From: an uncultured Prevotellaceae bacterium | GTDB lineage: Bacteria; Bacteroidota; Bacteroidia; Bacteroidales; Bacteroidaceae | Reading direction: 5' to 3' | Assembly (NCBI GenBank): GCA_946184125.1 | Contig: CAMHEL010000023.1 | Location: 1-33,080 of the forward strand | Length of the DNA stretch: 33,080 bases | Part shown: positions 16,135-24,624 of the stretch, piece after piece | How the letters are laid out: each line of letters begins with the position of its first letter | Position numbering within the stretch: position 1 is the stretch's first letter | The notes under the pieces: generated by a model | Told to the model about the DNA's origin: nothing | Seen by the model: the letters and a program-made list of their open reading frames with translations, nothing else | Databases searched by the model: none | Made by a program: the position numbers and the translations under genes

Positions 16135-17919
16135 ATGAAAAAACTACTACTTACTTTGTTTGTTGTCCTATGCAGCGTTAGCTCTTACGCTCAGACTTTG
16201 GCCGACCTTGAAAGGATGGCTCAAATCGCACCATTGACAAGCCCCTTGCTTGAGGATGACACCCTGCAGCATCTCATGGCGTTGAGCACCGAAGCCCAGT
16301 ATCGTGAGGACCAGAGACGCCGGATCTTGCTCTCCCATCCCTCTGTGTCGCGAGACCTTTCCATGCCCTCCACTGGCAACGCCGGCATGGCATCTCCGGC
16401 CCCCGACAGAGGCATCAATTACAAGCCGCTCGACGACTTGTCGTGGGCTGGCGTGCCCCTTTTCGTTGCTGGCATCATAGCCAAGACCGAGAAGAAAGCC
16501 TTCCGTCAGGACTATAAGAATTCCCCTTCGAAAACCCGTCTGGTCACCGAGTTCAGTTCAAGTATCGATGACTATCTACAGTTCTTCTCGCCCGCGATGA
16601 CCTTAGGTCTGAAAGTCGGCGGCGTGGAAGGGCGTTCCGACTGGCTCCGCTTCGGTGTTTCGGCGGCGTTGTCGTATGGCATCATGGCAGGTTTCGTCAA
16701 CAGCATCAAATACACGGCGAGCGAGATGCGGCCCGATGGCAGCACAGCCAACTCATGGCCTTCGGGGCACACAGCCACAGCCTTTGTCGGAGCCACCATC
16801 CTCCACAAGGAGTATGGTCTTACCCGTTCTCCCTGGTTCTCGGTGCTGGGCTATAGTGCTGCTACCGCCACGGGCATCATGCGTGTTCTCAACAACCGCC
16901 ACTGGGTGAGCGACGTGCTCTCGGGAGCGGGAATAGGCATCATGTCGGGCGAACTGGGCTATATGATTAGCGACCTCATCTACAAAGACAAGCGCTTGCT
17001 TCGCGGACCGCTCAGCACCTATCCCAATCTGACACGCAAGCACCCGTCGTTCTTCGACGTGTCCATGGGTATCGGCTTCGGTTCCAAGAATATCGAATTT
17101 CCCGACAACCGTTATCTTTTCAACACCGAGAAGGATGTCAAACTGCAATTTGGTTCCTCCACGGTTGTACAAGCCGAGGGAGCTTATTTCTTCAACAATT
17201 TTGTGGGTATAGGCGGCCGGCTCCGAGTACGTTCCTCACCAATCAGGGGGTGGAACAACTTCATGAAGATCGCAGAGAATGACGTGCAGAGCACCATGGA
17301 AGACCTCAAAGAAATGGAGGGTGATATGACCATCCAGATTGACGGCAAACTGACCGACATGATTGAGGAGAAAGAGTTTGACATCAAGAGCGACCACCTC
17401 ACAGAGTTTGCTGGCGATGTGGGTGTCTATTTCAATATCCCCCTCAGTGACAGGTTCTCGCTTGGAACGAAGGCGCTCATCGGACGTAGCGTCATGCAAT
17501 CTCTCGATATTGATGCCTCTTTCAAAGGACAGTCGAAAGGTCTCGACTTCGACCTCAGTGTCAGAAACGGAGAACTGGCAAGTATTGATAATATTCGCTT
17601 CTACGACAAAGGAACGCCCTACGATATAGAATGGGACTATGTGACGGTGTCGGGCGACAACAGTACGAAATATGGTACCGGCCTCTCTCTTACCTACGCC
17701 TACAACGGCAACTTCGCCTGGAAAGTGTTCTGCGACTATGACTACACCCGCAAGACATACACTTTGGAATACGACCCATATCATTATGAGTATGAAGCTT
17801 GCCCCGACTACTTGATTCTTTACAATCTTGTGGGGATTGGTACGGAGCCCATAGAGATAAAGACCAAGAAAACAATGAACCAGTTTGTAATAGGCGCCTC
17901 ATTCTCCATCCAGTTCTGA
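16135..17919 (+). CDS. Secreted PAP2-family phosphatase with C-terminal beta-barrel-like domain
   Basis: The 594-residue protein starts with a clear signal peptide (1-19, cleavage after SSYA). The PAP2/lipid phosphatase triad is complete: K192-x6-R199-P200, PSGH at 209-212 and R250-x5-H256-x3-D260. After about residue 300 the sequence turns into alternating hydrophobic/aromatic strands and ends in phenylalanine (SIQF), the pattern of an outer-membrane barrel or barrel-like domain. PAP2 proteins dephosphorylate phospholipids, undecaprenyl pyrophosphate or lipid A. Here the catalytic half would face the periplasm; the substrate is unknown. It is monocistronic, divergent from the acyltransferase gene, and its 3' end runs into a heptamer array. 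Confidence 0.9.
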   Translation: MKKLLLTLFVVLCSVSSYAQTLADLERMAQIAPLTSPLLEDDTLQHLMALSTEAQYREDQRRRILLSHPSVSRDLSMPSTGNAGMASPAPDRGINYKPLDDLSWAGVPLFVAGIIAKTEKKAFRQDYKNSPSKTRLVTEFSSSIDDYLQFFSPAMTLGLKVGGVEGRSDWLRFGVSAALSYGIMAGFVNSIKYTASEMRPDGSTANSWPSGHTATAFVGATILHKEYGLTRSPWFSVLGYSAATATGIMRVLNNRHWVSDVLSGAGIGIMSGELGYMISDLIYKDKRLLRGPLSTYPNLTRKHPSFFDVSMGIGFGSKNIEFPDNRYLFNTEKDVKLQFGSSTVVQAEGAYFFNNFVGIGGRLRVRSSPIRGWNNFMKIAENDVQSTMEDLKEMEGDMTIQIDGKLTDMIEEKEFDIKSDHLTEFAGDVGVYFNIPLSDRFSLGTKALIGRSVMQSLDIDASFKGQSKGLDFDLSVRNGELASIDNIRFYDKGTPYDIEWDYVTVSGDNSTKYGTGLSLTYAYNGNFAWKVFCDYDYTRKTYTLEYDPYHYEYEACPDYLILYNLVGIGTEPIEIKTKKTMNQFVIGASFSIQF

Positions 17920-17923
17920 AATT

Positions 17924-18049
17924 GAAGATTGAAAATTGAAGATTGAAGATTGAAAATTGAAGATTGAAAATTGAAGATTGAAGATTGAAAATTGAAGATT
18001 GAAGATTGAAAATTGAAGATTGGAGATTGAAAATTGAAAATTGAAAATT
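17924..18049. repeat. Heptanucleotide tandem repeat (GAAGATT/GAAAATT)
   Basis: Eighteen consecutive 7-bp units, mostly GAAGATT and GAAAATT with one GGAGATT, begin five bases after the PAP2 stop codon. The period is unbroken over 126 bp. The array lies in the 3' untranslated region of the PAP2 gene. Confidence 0.95.
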
Positions 18050-18063
18050 AAGCGTTGCTATAA

Positions 18064-18121
18064 ATGCCGGCTGCACCTCAGTAATTGAAACGGGCTTCAA
18101 TTGCTGAGGTGCAGCCGACAT
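18064..18121. terminator. Long hairpin between convergent genes, candidate bidirectional terminator
   Basis: Arms 18069-18089 and 18096-18116 pair over 21 bp with a single G-T wobble around a 6-nt loop. Outer bases extend the stem to about 26 bp with one mismatch (18064-18121). It sits between the convergent PAP2 gene and the GTPase/SEDS operon, where a transcription stop is expected. No clear T-run follows on either strand, so it may instead be a palindromic repeat or an mRNA 3'-end stabiliser. Confidence 0.6.
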
Positions 18122-18140
18122 TGGAAGATAGAGGATTATC

Positions 18141-18325
18141 TTAAGGTGGGTTCTATAAATTAGCATTGCATTGCTTTTAGACTATTTTCGAGCAGATTTA
18201 CTTTCAAGGCCGAAGGGGCGTAGCGGGCTACGTTCCAAGGACTTGGAAGGGAAGATGCCGGAAAGAGGCAAAAGCAAGCAAAGATAATTCATAGAGAATT
18301 TATTAATTAATAGAACACACCTTAA
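18141..18325. mobile_element. MITE-like element with 22-bp terminal inverted repeats
   Basis: The ends 18141-18162 and 18304-18325 are inverted repeats with 20 of 22 matching positions, both starting TTAAGGTG on their own strand. The 185-bp interior has no gene but holds further symmetry: a 14-bp palindrome at 18219-18232 (CGTAGC, two-base loop, GCTACG), a second palindrome at 18233-18248, and matching TTGCTTTT/AAAAGCAA segments nearer the ends. The whole could fold as one long imperfect hairpin. This is the build of a miniature inverted-repeat element. No target-site duplication is clear unless the terminal TTAA itself is it. It ends 30 bp from the stop of the last operon gene. Confidence 0.6.
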
Positions 18326-18354
18326 ACCTCTCTACGTTTTTGTAAACCTTCGGG

Positions 18355-19326
18355 TCAGTGGTCTTCCCTGATGATTTCAAAATGGAAGCCGCTTGGGGAT
18401 GATGAGTCACGCCAACTGTCCCTGCTGCTTTCCAAATCTTTGTAGTATCTTTCTCCGTTGCGCCGGTATAGGCTGAGCGAATCGCGCAGGGCAGGCAGCT
18501 TGGCAAGGCAGGAGCGCACCTCCGAAGTGTTGCCATAGAAGTTGGTGGCATCGGCTTGGTATTTGTCGATGGCCTCTCGGTAGTGCTGGTATTGCTTGTA
18601 CACCTCGTCGTAGGACCCCATGTATCTGTATTGCTTCAGATGCTTGGTGCGGTCTTTCAGATGTGCGAAATGCGAGCGGTTGAGGCGGGCGGCAAGGGTG
18701 TCGAGACGCTCCATCAACCCACGGTTGTTGCTCAGGTAACCGTCGTTTTTGTATTCTTTTGCCTGCCTCATGGTTTCAGCACAACTATCGTGGCTGTAGT
18801 ATTTGTATTTGGAGCATAGGCTCCTGGCATTCTTGTAGCGCTTGTTGATGTCGCCGATGGTCTTGAGCCGTGCCTTCTCACCCTGCATGTCCTCCATGTT
18901 GTCGAGGATGACCTTGCCGTCGGGGCCGCTGATTTTCGCCACCCATTGCGTCTGCCGGTTGATGGTGGCGAGGTCGGTGCTGCTCCAGCTGCTGCCTTCG
19001 AACACATTGAAGCACCAGTCGTTGAGCAGGGGCACATAACGGCTGATGGCTTGCCGTTTCAGGTTGCCGATTTCGGCTGAGTCGAGCAGTTGGCTGTCGG
19101 TGAGGAAGCCGATGAGGTGGTTGACCCTGAAGAACTGGCGGTGGAGGCTGTCGGTCGGCAGTGTGGGGCCGAGGGCATTGACGGCCTGAGCCACATGGTT
19201 GTAGTGCGCCTCGGTGGCCTCCACAGGTTGGGGAGGCCCGAGGCGGGTCTTGAAGAAATAGATGGTCGCTCCTGTGGTGAGAACCACCGCCGAGAGCATG
19301 AGGAGGATTTTGAGCAGTGTTCTCAT
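18355..19326 (-). CDS. Single-pass membrane protein of unknown function (operon gene 8)
   Basis: I do not recognise a family. The 323-residue protein (ATG at 19326) has one N-terminal hydrophobic segment (about residues 4-23) and then a long hydrophilic, helix-rich, probably extracytoplasmic region. Lys/Arg- and Tyr-rich stretches in the middle and C-terminal part look like coiled-coil or helical-bundle sequence. Three Cys residues are spread over the region. The start overlaps the preceding stop codon by one base (TGATG), so translation is probably coupled. It is the last gene of the operon and may be an envelope-side partner of the SEDS-transpeptidase pair; that is inference. Confidence 0.75.
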   Translation of the reverse strand: MRTLLKILLMLSAVVLTTGATIYFFKTRLGPPQPVEATEAHYNHVAQAVNALGPTLPTDSLHRQFFRVNHLIGFLTDSQLLDSAEIGNLKRQAISRYVPLLNDWCFNVFEGSSWSSTDLATINRQTQWVAKISGPDGKVILDNMEDMQGEKARLKTIGDINKRYKNARSLCSKYKYYSHDSCAETMRQAKEYKNDGYLSNNRGLMERLDTLAARLNRSHFAHLKDRTKHLKQYRYMGSYDEVYKQYQHYREAIDKYQADATNFYGNTSEVRSCLAKLPALRDSLSLYRRNGERYYKDLESSRDSWRDSSSPSGFHFEIIREDH

Positions 19327-21170
19327 CACGGAGTTTGTGTTTGGTTCTTTTTCTTGGCCTCATCCACTTGTTGCTGGGCATTCTTCAGATACTCGAAGAG
19401 ATAGTTGAGGGTGATGGTGCCATCCTTGCTGAAGAACTCACGCCCGGTGCTGTCCTCGTTGTGGGTGATTTCCTTCACTTTTGGGTAATACTCCGAGTCT
19501 TGTATCATGGCTTTGTCGGCACTGTCGATGCGTAACAGCTGCATGCTGTTGGCGATACCCAACTCCTCGGCTTTCCAATACACATTGTCGAGATTGAAGT
19601 AGTTGAGCGAGTCATACATTCCTTTAAGTTTCCCTCCGAAGATGGAGTCCATCTCTGTTTTGCGCCATTGCTGGGTGGAGTCGAGGTAGTTGACGATGTT
19701 CACTTTCTGTATGGAGTCGGCTTCAGCGATTTGCCTTGCTTTCTCTATCTCGGCAGCTTTTTCTGCCGACCATTTGCCGTGCCAATTGCCGATAAAATAT
19801 CCTATAATCAGACCTATTGCCATACCGGTAAGAATGGCGATAATTCTCCATTTCGAGACGGTGACCCATTTCTTTTTCCTCTTTTTCGTGGGTTCTCCGT
19901 CATTTGGGTCGTCGGCGTGTACAGGCACCAGGCTGGTGCTGTCTTTATCGTGCTTGTGCGTCCAGCTGTTGAAAAGAGGTGCCGTGTCTTGCCTGAGGGT
20001 GATGGTGTCGCCCTTCTGTGAATCCACCACATAGCCAGCCAGAGGCGAGGAGCCCAACTCCTGGGTGGTTCGCGTCTGTTCGAAGCTGATGTTTTGCCCT
20101 TTGATTTTGTAAGTGATGGTCTTGCGCTCGCGTTTGAGTGTGATTTCGATTTTGGCGAGCGGGTTGCGGTCGTTGAGGTTGATATTTTTCACGGTCTTGG
20201 CCTCATAGCCCTGTTTCGTCGCCACGATGGTTACGTTTTCCAACTGTGTCTCAGGCACGAGGAAGCACTGCTGGCGCTCGTCGAAATCCATTCCTTTGAT
20301 GGCGATGCTCACTCCTTGCGGGTTTTCTTTGCTGTCGCCCTCACAAATCACACGGAAGGTGTCTCTTGGCACGAGCTTCATCCATACGAGGTTGTCGGGC
20401 AGGATGATTTTTTCGCTCGTCTTGCCTGCTTGGGCTGTCATGTCGATGTCGACGAAGTTCTCGCGGCGCAACTGAAGCTGCAGCTGGTCGCCTTCGTGGC
20501 AGAGCACGGGTTGTGTCATCTTCTCCCCATTGAGGAAGACGGTGCAGTTTTTTGTCGTGTCTTTTCTCGATTTTGAAGGTGGCGACACGAGCACAGGTCT
20601 TTTCAGTGGGTGGTTGGTGAGGTCGGTGATGGTGCTCCATAGTATGCGTGTCTGGGCTGGGCTCACCAGGAACACGCCTTCGTATTGGGCATACTCCATT
20701 TGCAGGATGTGGGTGCTGATGAGTGTGTCGAGAGCTACACCGTCAGCGGTGCGGCGGGCGTAATTCTTGGATCGCTGGGGCAGTTTCACATTGATTTTCT
20801 GCTCCTTGTAGTCTTTTTCAAACAGGCTCTCAAGTTGGGCGACATTAGCTTCTCGGCCGGTGTGCAACTTGTCGATTTTCCCTACTATGGCGGCGATGTC
20901 ATTGGCGGCACTGAGAATGATGGGCATGGGAATGCCTAAGATGAAGGCACTGTAGTCGCCTGCGCGGGTGTTCACTTTCTGGATGGAGTAGATGAGGCAT
21001 CCCTCCTCGCGTACGAGGAGCAGATGCAGGATTTCATTGCCCATGGCGCTGATATCGACGGTGCTTTCCAGCTTCACGTCAATGATTTTGCTGTATAGCT
21101 CGTCGCGGTTGAAGACGTCGTGGCTTCTTTCTCCATTGGATACGAGCTGTTGGTATAAGCTGAGTTTCAT
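19326..21170 (-). CDS. Single-pass membrane protein with large cytoplasmic region (operon gene 7)
   Basis: Not a recognised family. The 614-residue protein has one strong membrane helix at about 441-463 with GxxxG-type spacing, preceded by a very basic stretch (KKRKKKW). By the positive-inside rule residues 1-440 are cytoplasmic and 465-614 extracytoplasmic. The N-terminal 200 residues form a globular region. Residues about 205-350 are beta-rich, and the part around 310-350 (VTIVATKQGYEAKTVKNI) resembles PEGA/carboxypeptidase-regulatory-like sandwich domains. The C-terminal part is helical. A tempting reading is that the N-terminal region binds the operon GTPases and transmits their state across the membrane; this is inference. 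Confidence 0.78.
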   Translation of the reverse strand: MKLSLYQQLVSNGERSHDVFNRDELYSKIIDVKLESTVDISAMGNEILHLLLVREEGCLIYSIQKVNTRAGDYSAFILGIPMPIILSAANDIAAIVGKIDKLHTGREANVAQLESLFEKDYKEQKINVKLPQRSKNYARRTADGVALDTLISTHILQMEYAQYEGVFLVSPAQTRILWSTITDLTNHPLKRPVLVSPPSKSRKDTTKNCTVFLNGEKMTQPVLCHEGDQLQLQLRRENFVDIDMTAQAGKTSEKIILPDNLVWMKLVPRDTFRVICEGDSKENPQGVSIAIKGMDFDERQQCFLVPETQLENVTIVATKQGYEAKTVKNINLNDRNPLAKIEITLKRERKTITYKIKGQNISFEQTRTTQELGSSPLAGYVVDSQKGDTITLRQDTAPLFNSWTHKHDKDSTSLVPVHADDPNDGEPTKKRKKKWVTVSKWRIIAILTGMAIGLIIGYFIGNWHGKWSAEKAAEIEKARQIAEADSIQKVNIVNYLDSTQQWRKTEMDSIFGGKLKGMYDSLNYFNLDNVYWKAEELGIANSMQLLRIDSADKAMIQDSEYYPKVKEITHNEDSTGREFFSKDGTITLNYLFEYLKNAQQQVDEAKKKNQTQTP

Positions 21171-21206
21171 GATGTAGTGATGATGAATGAAGGTCAGATG
21201 AAAGGC

Positions 21207-22376
21207 TTACTTGGCGTTGACGCTGTTGGCTATGAGTATTTGTCTGAGTAGTGCGAGAGGTTGAGTCATATCGAAGTGGCAGAGGTCTTGGAAACAGACC
21301 TCGCCGATATCGAGGCCAGCGGTGATGGGCACCGTTCTCCCGCCCGTTTGGAAGATGCTCCAGTGCCCGCTGCTGTACCACGTTTCCAGCCAGTTTTTGA
21401 ACTCCTGCGATGCCGGCAGGAGGTCGGACTTGGTCACGGCAAGGAACATGCGGTCTCTGGTGGGGTCGATATGCGACCTGCTCTCGAGGTAGTTGATGCC
21501 GTTCTGCAAGTAATTGAATTGGGTGATGCCTTTGTATTTCAGGTCATCATCCACGCTGGGGTCGGTCCCGGGATGTCCTTCGATGATGAAGATGTGGAAG
21601 CGTGGGTTGTCGCTTTTGTTGCTGACGAAAAAGTTGTTGAACTCTTCGCGTGCGGTTCTGTATTGCTCGTTGTCGATATGGCTGAGATGCTGTCCGTCTG
21701 CCACCCTTGCTTCAGAGTTGAGGTCGCAGAAGAGCTCGCCCGACATATCGACGAAGGTGATGTGGTGAGTCCTGCCGCTGCGGTCTTTGATTTCTGTTTC
21801 TACGGCGAAGTTGAACGTGTCGGGGGTACGTCCTGGGAGGTAGATGAAACTTTTGTCGTAGCGGAATGTCTGGCAGATGTTGTATCCATACTGCATGCTG
21901 TCGCCCATGAGTATTCTGCTTGCGAGCCCGCTGCTGCCTGAGTTCGCCGCAGCCATCATGGCTCCGAGCAGACACGTCTTTCCCGATGATGGCAGTCCCC
22001 ACATGTAGACTTCGGTGGTGCCTGACGGGATTTTCTTGATGGCAGTCTGGCTGGGTGCGGGTGGTTGTGGCCTTCTTTTCCTGAGGAGCCTTACGAAACC
22101 TTCTGGGATGCCTCCGACGATGAGGTCCTGGTGAGTGAAATAATTTTTTTCGATGAACGCTTTGATGTCTTCTGAGCTGAAGAGGTTGCGGTCGTCGAGG
22201 ATAAGGTCTTTCAACTGTAGCCTTGTGATGATGGAGCTGTCGATGCAGTCGTTCACATAATCCACGATTTTAGCCTGGTACAAGAGCCGTCCGTCTAAGT
22301 CTTCGTTGAGTTGTCGTAGGCGCCTTTCCTTGATTTCGGCGCGCACTGCAGTCATTTGGTCAGTGAAAATGCACAT
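21207..22376 (-). CDS. Soluble P-loop GTPase-like protein, paralog of the adjacent membrane GTPase (operon gene 6)
   Basis: The 389-residue protein (ATG at 22376) carries GTPase motifs in order: G1 GLPSSGKT at 127-134, G3 as DMSGE at 210-214, and G4 as TKSD at 315-318. The TKxD motif favours GTP over ATP and a TRAFAC-like GTPase over AAA or STAND families. An N-terminal helical module (about 50-97) contains the block DDRNLFSSEDIKAF, repeated in the neighbouring protein as REDHNLFNTDTIRQL. Further shared blocks are LPGRT, GELFC, RTA(R/K)(E/Q)EF, FIIE and a GEVC-x4-LCH C-terminal motif, so the two arose by duplication. No membrane segment is seen. The substrate or target is unknown. Confidence 0.87.
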   Translation of the reverse strand: MCIFTDQMTAVRAEIKERRLRQLNEDLDGRLLYQAKIVDYVNDCIDSSIITRLQLKDLILDDRNLFSSEDIKAFIEKNYFTHQDLIVGGIPEGFVRLLRKRRPQPPAPSQTAIKKIPSGTTEVYMWGLPSSGKTCLLGAMMAAANSGSSGLASRILMGDSMQYGYNICQTFRYDKSFIYLPGRTPDTFNFAVETEIKDRSGRTHHITFVDMSGELFCDLNSEARVADGQHLSHIDNEQYRTAREEFNNFFVSNKSDNPRFHIFIIEGHPGTDPSVDDDLKYKGITQFNYLQNGINYLESRSHIDPTRDRMFLAVTKSDLLPASQEFKNWLETWYSSGHWSIFQTGGRTVPITAGLDIGEVCFQDLCHFDMTQPLALLRQILIANSVNAK

Positions 22377-22398
22377 ATCTATTGGGTTTTGGTTATGC

Positions 22399-24624
22399 TT
22401 ATTTGTTGAAGAGCCGTTCGATGGCTCCTGCGAAGCCTTTTCTGAAGCCTTTCGACTTCTCGGTGAGGAGGTCCACCACGTCGTTGGCGCTGGCGGTGTT
22501 GAGGTGGCAGAGGTCGGCGAGGCACACCTCACCGAGGTTGATGGGGATAATGGGCGGCAACTTCCCGTCGCAAAGCTCATATTCCTTGCACAAGTCGTTC
22601 AGTCTGTAGAGGAAGCCGTGGTAGTAGGTGTGGAGGTAGCGCTCGAGGTGCTCTTTCTCGCTCTCCCCCTCTCTGAGGAATTGCTTCATCCTGTCGGTTT
22701 TTGTGAGCAGCACATAGATGGCCTCGGTGTCGTGTTCCAGCACGCCTTGCTTGTCGAGGTAGTCGAGTCCGCGGGTGAGATAGGCGTCGGCGGTGTAGGG
22801 CTGGATGTTGCTTGTGGGGGTGCGCTGTGGGTATCCTCTATCCTCCCCTCCGTATTCGATGATGAAGAAGTGGAATTTCTGCTGTCCGGGGTTGCGTGCG
22901 ATGAGCACTCGTTCAAACTCTTGTTTGGCGGTGCGGTGCTCGTCCCTGATGCATTCCTTGTATCCCATGTCCTGCCACAGAATGGAGCAGAAGAGTTCGC
23001 CTGCCATGTCGATGAGGGTGACGGGGTGCTCGCGCCCTTTGCCGTCGTCGATGGTCATGCGTATGGCGTAGTTGTCGGTGAGGTTGGTGCGCCCGGGAAG
23101 GGTGATGTAGGCTCCGTCGGCTTTGAAGACGTCGCAGAGGAACTCGTAGTATTCCTTGCCCTGGCATGCCTTGTCTACTTTTATTTTCTTCCGTTTCCCC
23201 TTGCCCTTCTGGGCAGCGGCGAGTATGGCTCCCAGTGCGCAGGTCTTGCCCGAAGTAGGTATTCCCCAGAAGAAGACATGGGTGGATGTGCTGTCGAGTG
23301 AGTTGATGATTTTGCTGGCAGGTAAATGCCGCGGCACAGGGTTGAGCATGTCGAGGAATTGTGGGTCGATGCCGCAGGCTGTTACAAGTGTCTCTTTATC
23401 GAACACCCTCCTGTCGAGCAGCTGGCGGATGGTATCGGTGTTGAACAGGTTGTGGTCCTCTCGCAGCAGTTGGAGGAGCCGTCTTTCGTCAATGCTTTTT
23501 TCGGCGAAGCGTTGCATCAGGTACTCAAAGGGTGTGAGGCCCTTCTCCTCGGCCATGAGCCGCATGTCGGTCATGAAATCTTTCGCTGCGCTTGTCTTGG
23601 GTACGAAGGGAACGGTCTTTTTCCCGAACTTGACCTCTATGCATTGGTTGGCGGTGCTCTTGTTGGCGCCCATCATGCTGTAGACGGAGCGTGGCCAGAA
23701 GCGTTTCCACGATTTCGAGTGCCTCGTCTGTAGCCAGTGCGGGAAGAAGAGCATGAGTGTGCAAAGGGCAAGGAGTGCGAGGGCGAGCGGTGTGGGTGCC
23801 GCCTTTGTGGCGCAGAGGGTCTCCACGGTGTCGAGGTGCCGTGCCGCGGCCTGTGCGTGGAGTGCTGCCATGGCGAGTGTGTCGGTGCCTGTGCTGTGCT
23901 CGTTGACTACGGTTTGCGCCAATGCCTCCTCCATGGTCTTCCGCCATCCTTCCACGGCATGCCTTATCTCTTTGGTGTTGCCCAGGAGGAAGGCGTTCCA
24001 TGTGGTGGCTCCACCGGCATGGTCGACCCATTGCTGTGCTTCCTGGCGCAGGCGTGTGTGCTCCGGGGGCAGGAGTAGCAGGCGCAGCGCATCGGTCATG
24101 TTCTGCCTGATGATGCTGTCGCCGCCTTGCGTCTTTCCCTCAGTGTGCCTGTCGAGGTCGTAGGTGGCGCGGCGTTTCTTGCTGTTTTGGGCACGGATGA
24201 GTGCGCGCTCGTAGACTTCTATGCGGTGGGTGGCGACAGAGTCGTATTCATCGAACATCGGCATCACTTCGTCCAATGCGCTGCGGAAAGCGTTGGCTAC
24301 CTCGCGCTCATGGCTGTTGACGGTGAAGAAATGGGTGAAGGGCACGGCGCAGAGGGCGCATCCCGCGACGAGGAGGAGGGCGGTGATGCGCTCGGCGATG
24401 ATGTTTCTGCTGAAGCCTTGTGCCGTTCCCTTCAGCCGTTGCAGGGTGGCGCTGAGCAGGAAAAGCACGGTGCCTCCTATGGCGGCTGCGATGGCGGCCT
24501 CCATGATGTGCCCCTTGGTGGCATAGACGATGCCGAGGAATGACACATAGCCGAGGAAAAAGACGGCTAACAGGGCCATGACGTGCCCGAGTGCGGTGAC
24601 GCTTTGTCGGTAGTTGAAACTCAC
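22399..24624 (-). CDS. Membrane-anchored P-loop GTPase-like protein (operon gene 5)
   Basis: The 741-residue protein starts at a GTG (24624) that overlaps the stop of the transpeptidase gene (GTGA). It has hydrophobic segments at about 11-35, 41-59 and 80-98, a helical and probably extracytoplasmic region to about 275, another segment at about 277-296, then a cytoplasmic domain. That domain repeats the soluble neighbour: helical module (about 385-430), G1 GIPTSGKT at 454-461, G3 DMAGE at 539-543, G4 TKTD at 641-644 and the GEVC-x4-LCH ending. All motifs needed for GTP binding look intact. The topology would let nucleotide state be coupled to the periplasmic region. I know no characterised protein with this layout. 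Confidence 0.87.
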   Translation of the reverse strand: MSFNYRQSVTALGHVMALLAVFFLGYVSFLGIVYATKGHIMEAAIAAAIGGTVLFLLSATLQRLKGTAQGFSRNIIAERITALLLVAGCALCAVPFTHFFTVNSHEREVANAFRSALDEVMPMFDEYDSVATHRIEVYERALIRAQNSKKRRATYDLDRHTEGKTQGGDSIIRQNMTDALRLLLLPPEHTRLRQEAQQWVDHAGGATTWNAFLLGNTKEIRHAVEGWRKTMEEALAQTVVNEHSTGTDTLAMAALHAQAAARHLDTVETLCATKAAPTPLALALLALCTLMLFFPHWLQTRHSKSWKRFWPRSVYSMMGANKSTANQCIEVKFGKKTVPFVPKTSAAKDFMTDMRLMAEEKGLTPFEYLMQRFAEKSIDERRLLQLLREDHNLFNTDTIRQLLDRRVFDKETLVTACGIDPQFLDMLNPVPRHLPASKIINSLDSTSTHVFFWGIPTSGKTCALGAILAAAQKGKGKRKKIKVDKACQGKEYYEFLCDVFKADGAYITLPGRTNLTDNYAIRMTIDDGKGREHPVTLIDMAGELFCSILWQDMGYKECIRDEHRTAKQEFERVLIARNPGQQKFHFFIIEYGGEDRGYPQRTPTSNIQPYTADAYLTRGLDYLDKQGVLEHDTEAIYVLLTKTDRMKQFLREGESEKEHLERYLHTYYHGFLYRLNDLCKEYELCDGKLPPIIPINLGEVCLADLCHLNTASANDVVDLLTEKSKGFRKGFAGAIERLFNK

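Noticed and set aside
18303..18551. 82-codon minus-strand open frame over the end of operon gene 8
   Set aside because: It overlaps the supported gene in another frame and runs into the MITE-like element; low-complexity shadow.
21207..24624. Type VI secretion (TssM-like) or dynamin-like reading of the GTPases
   Set aside because: No other T6SS components are present, and the motifs and topology do not fit; the SEDS and PBP-like neighbours point to the envelope instead.
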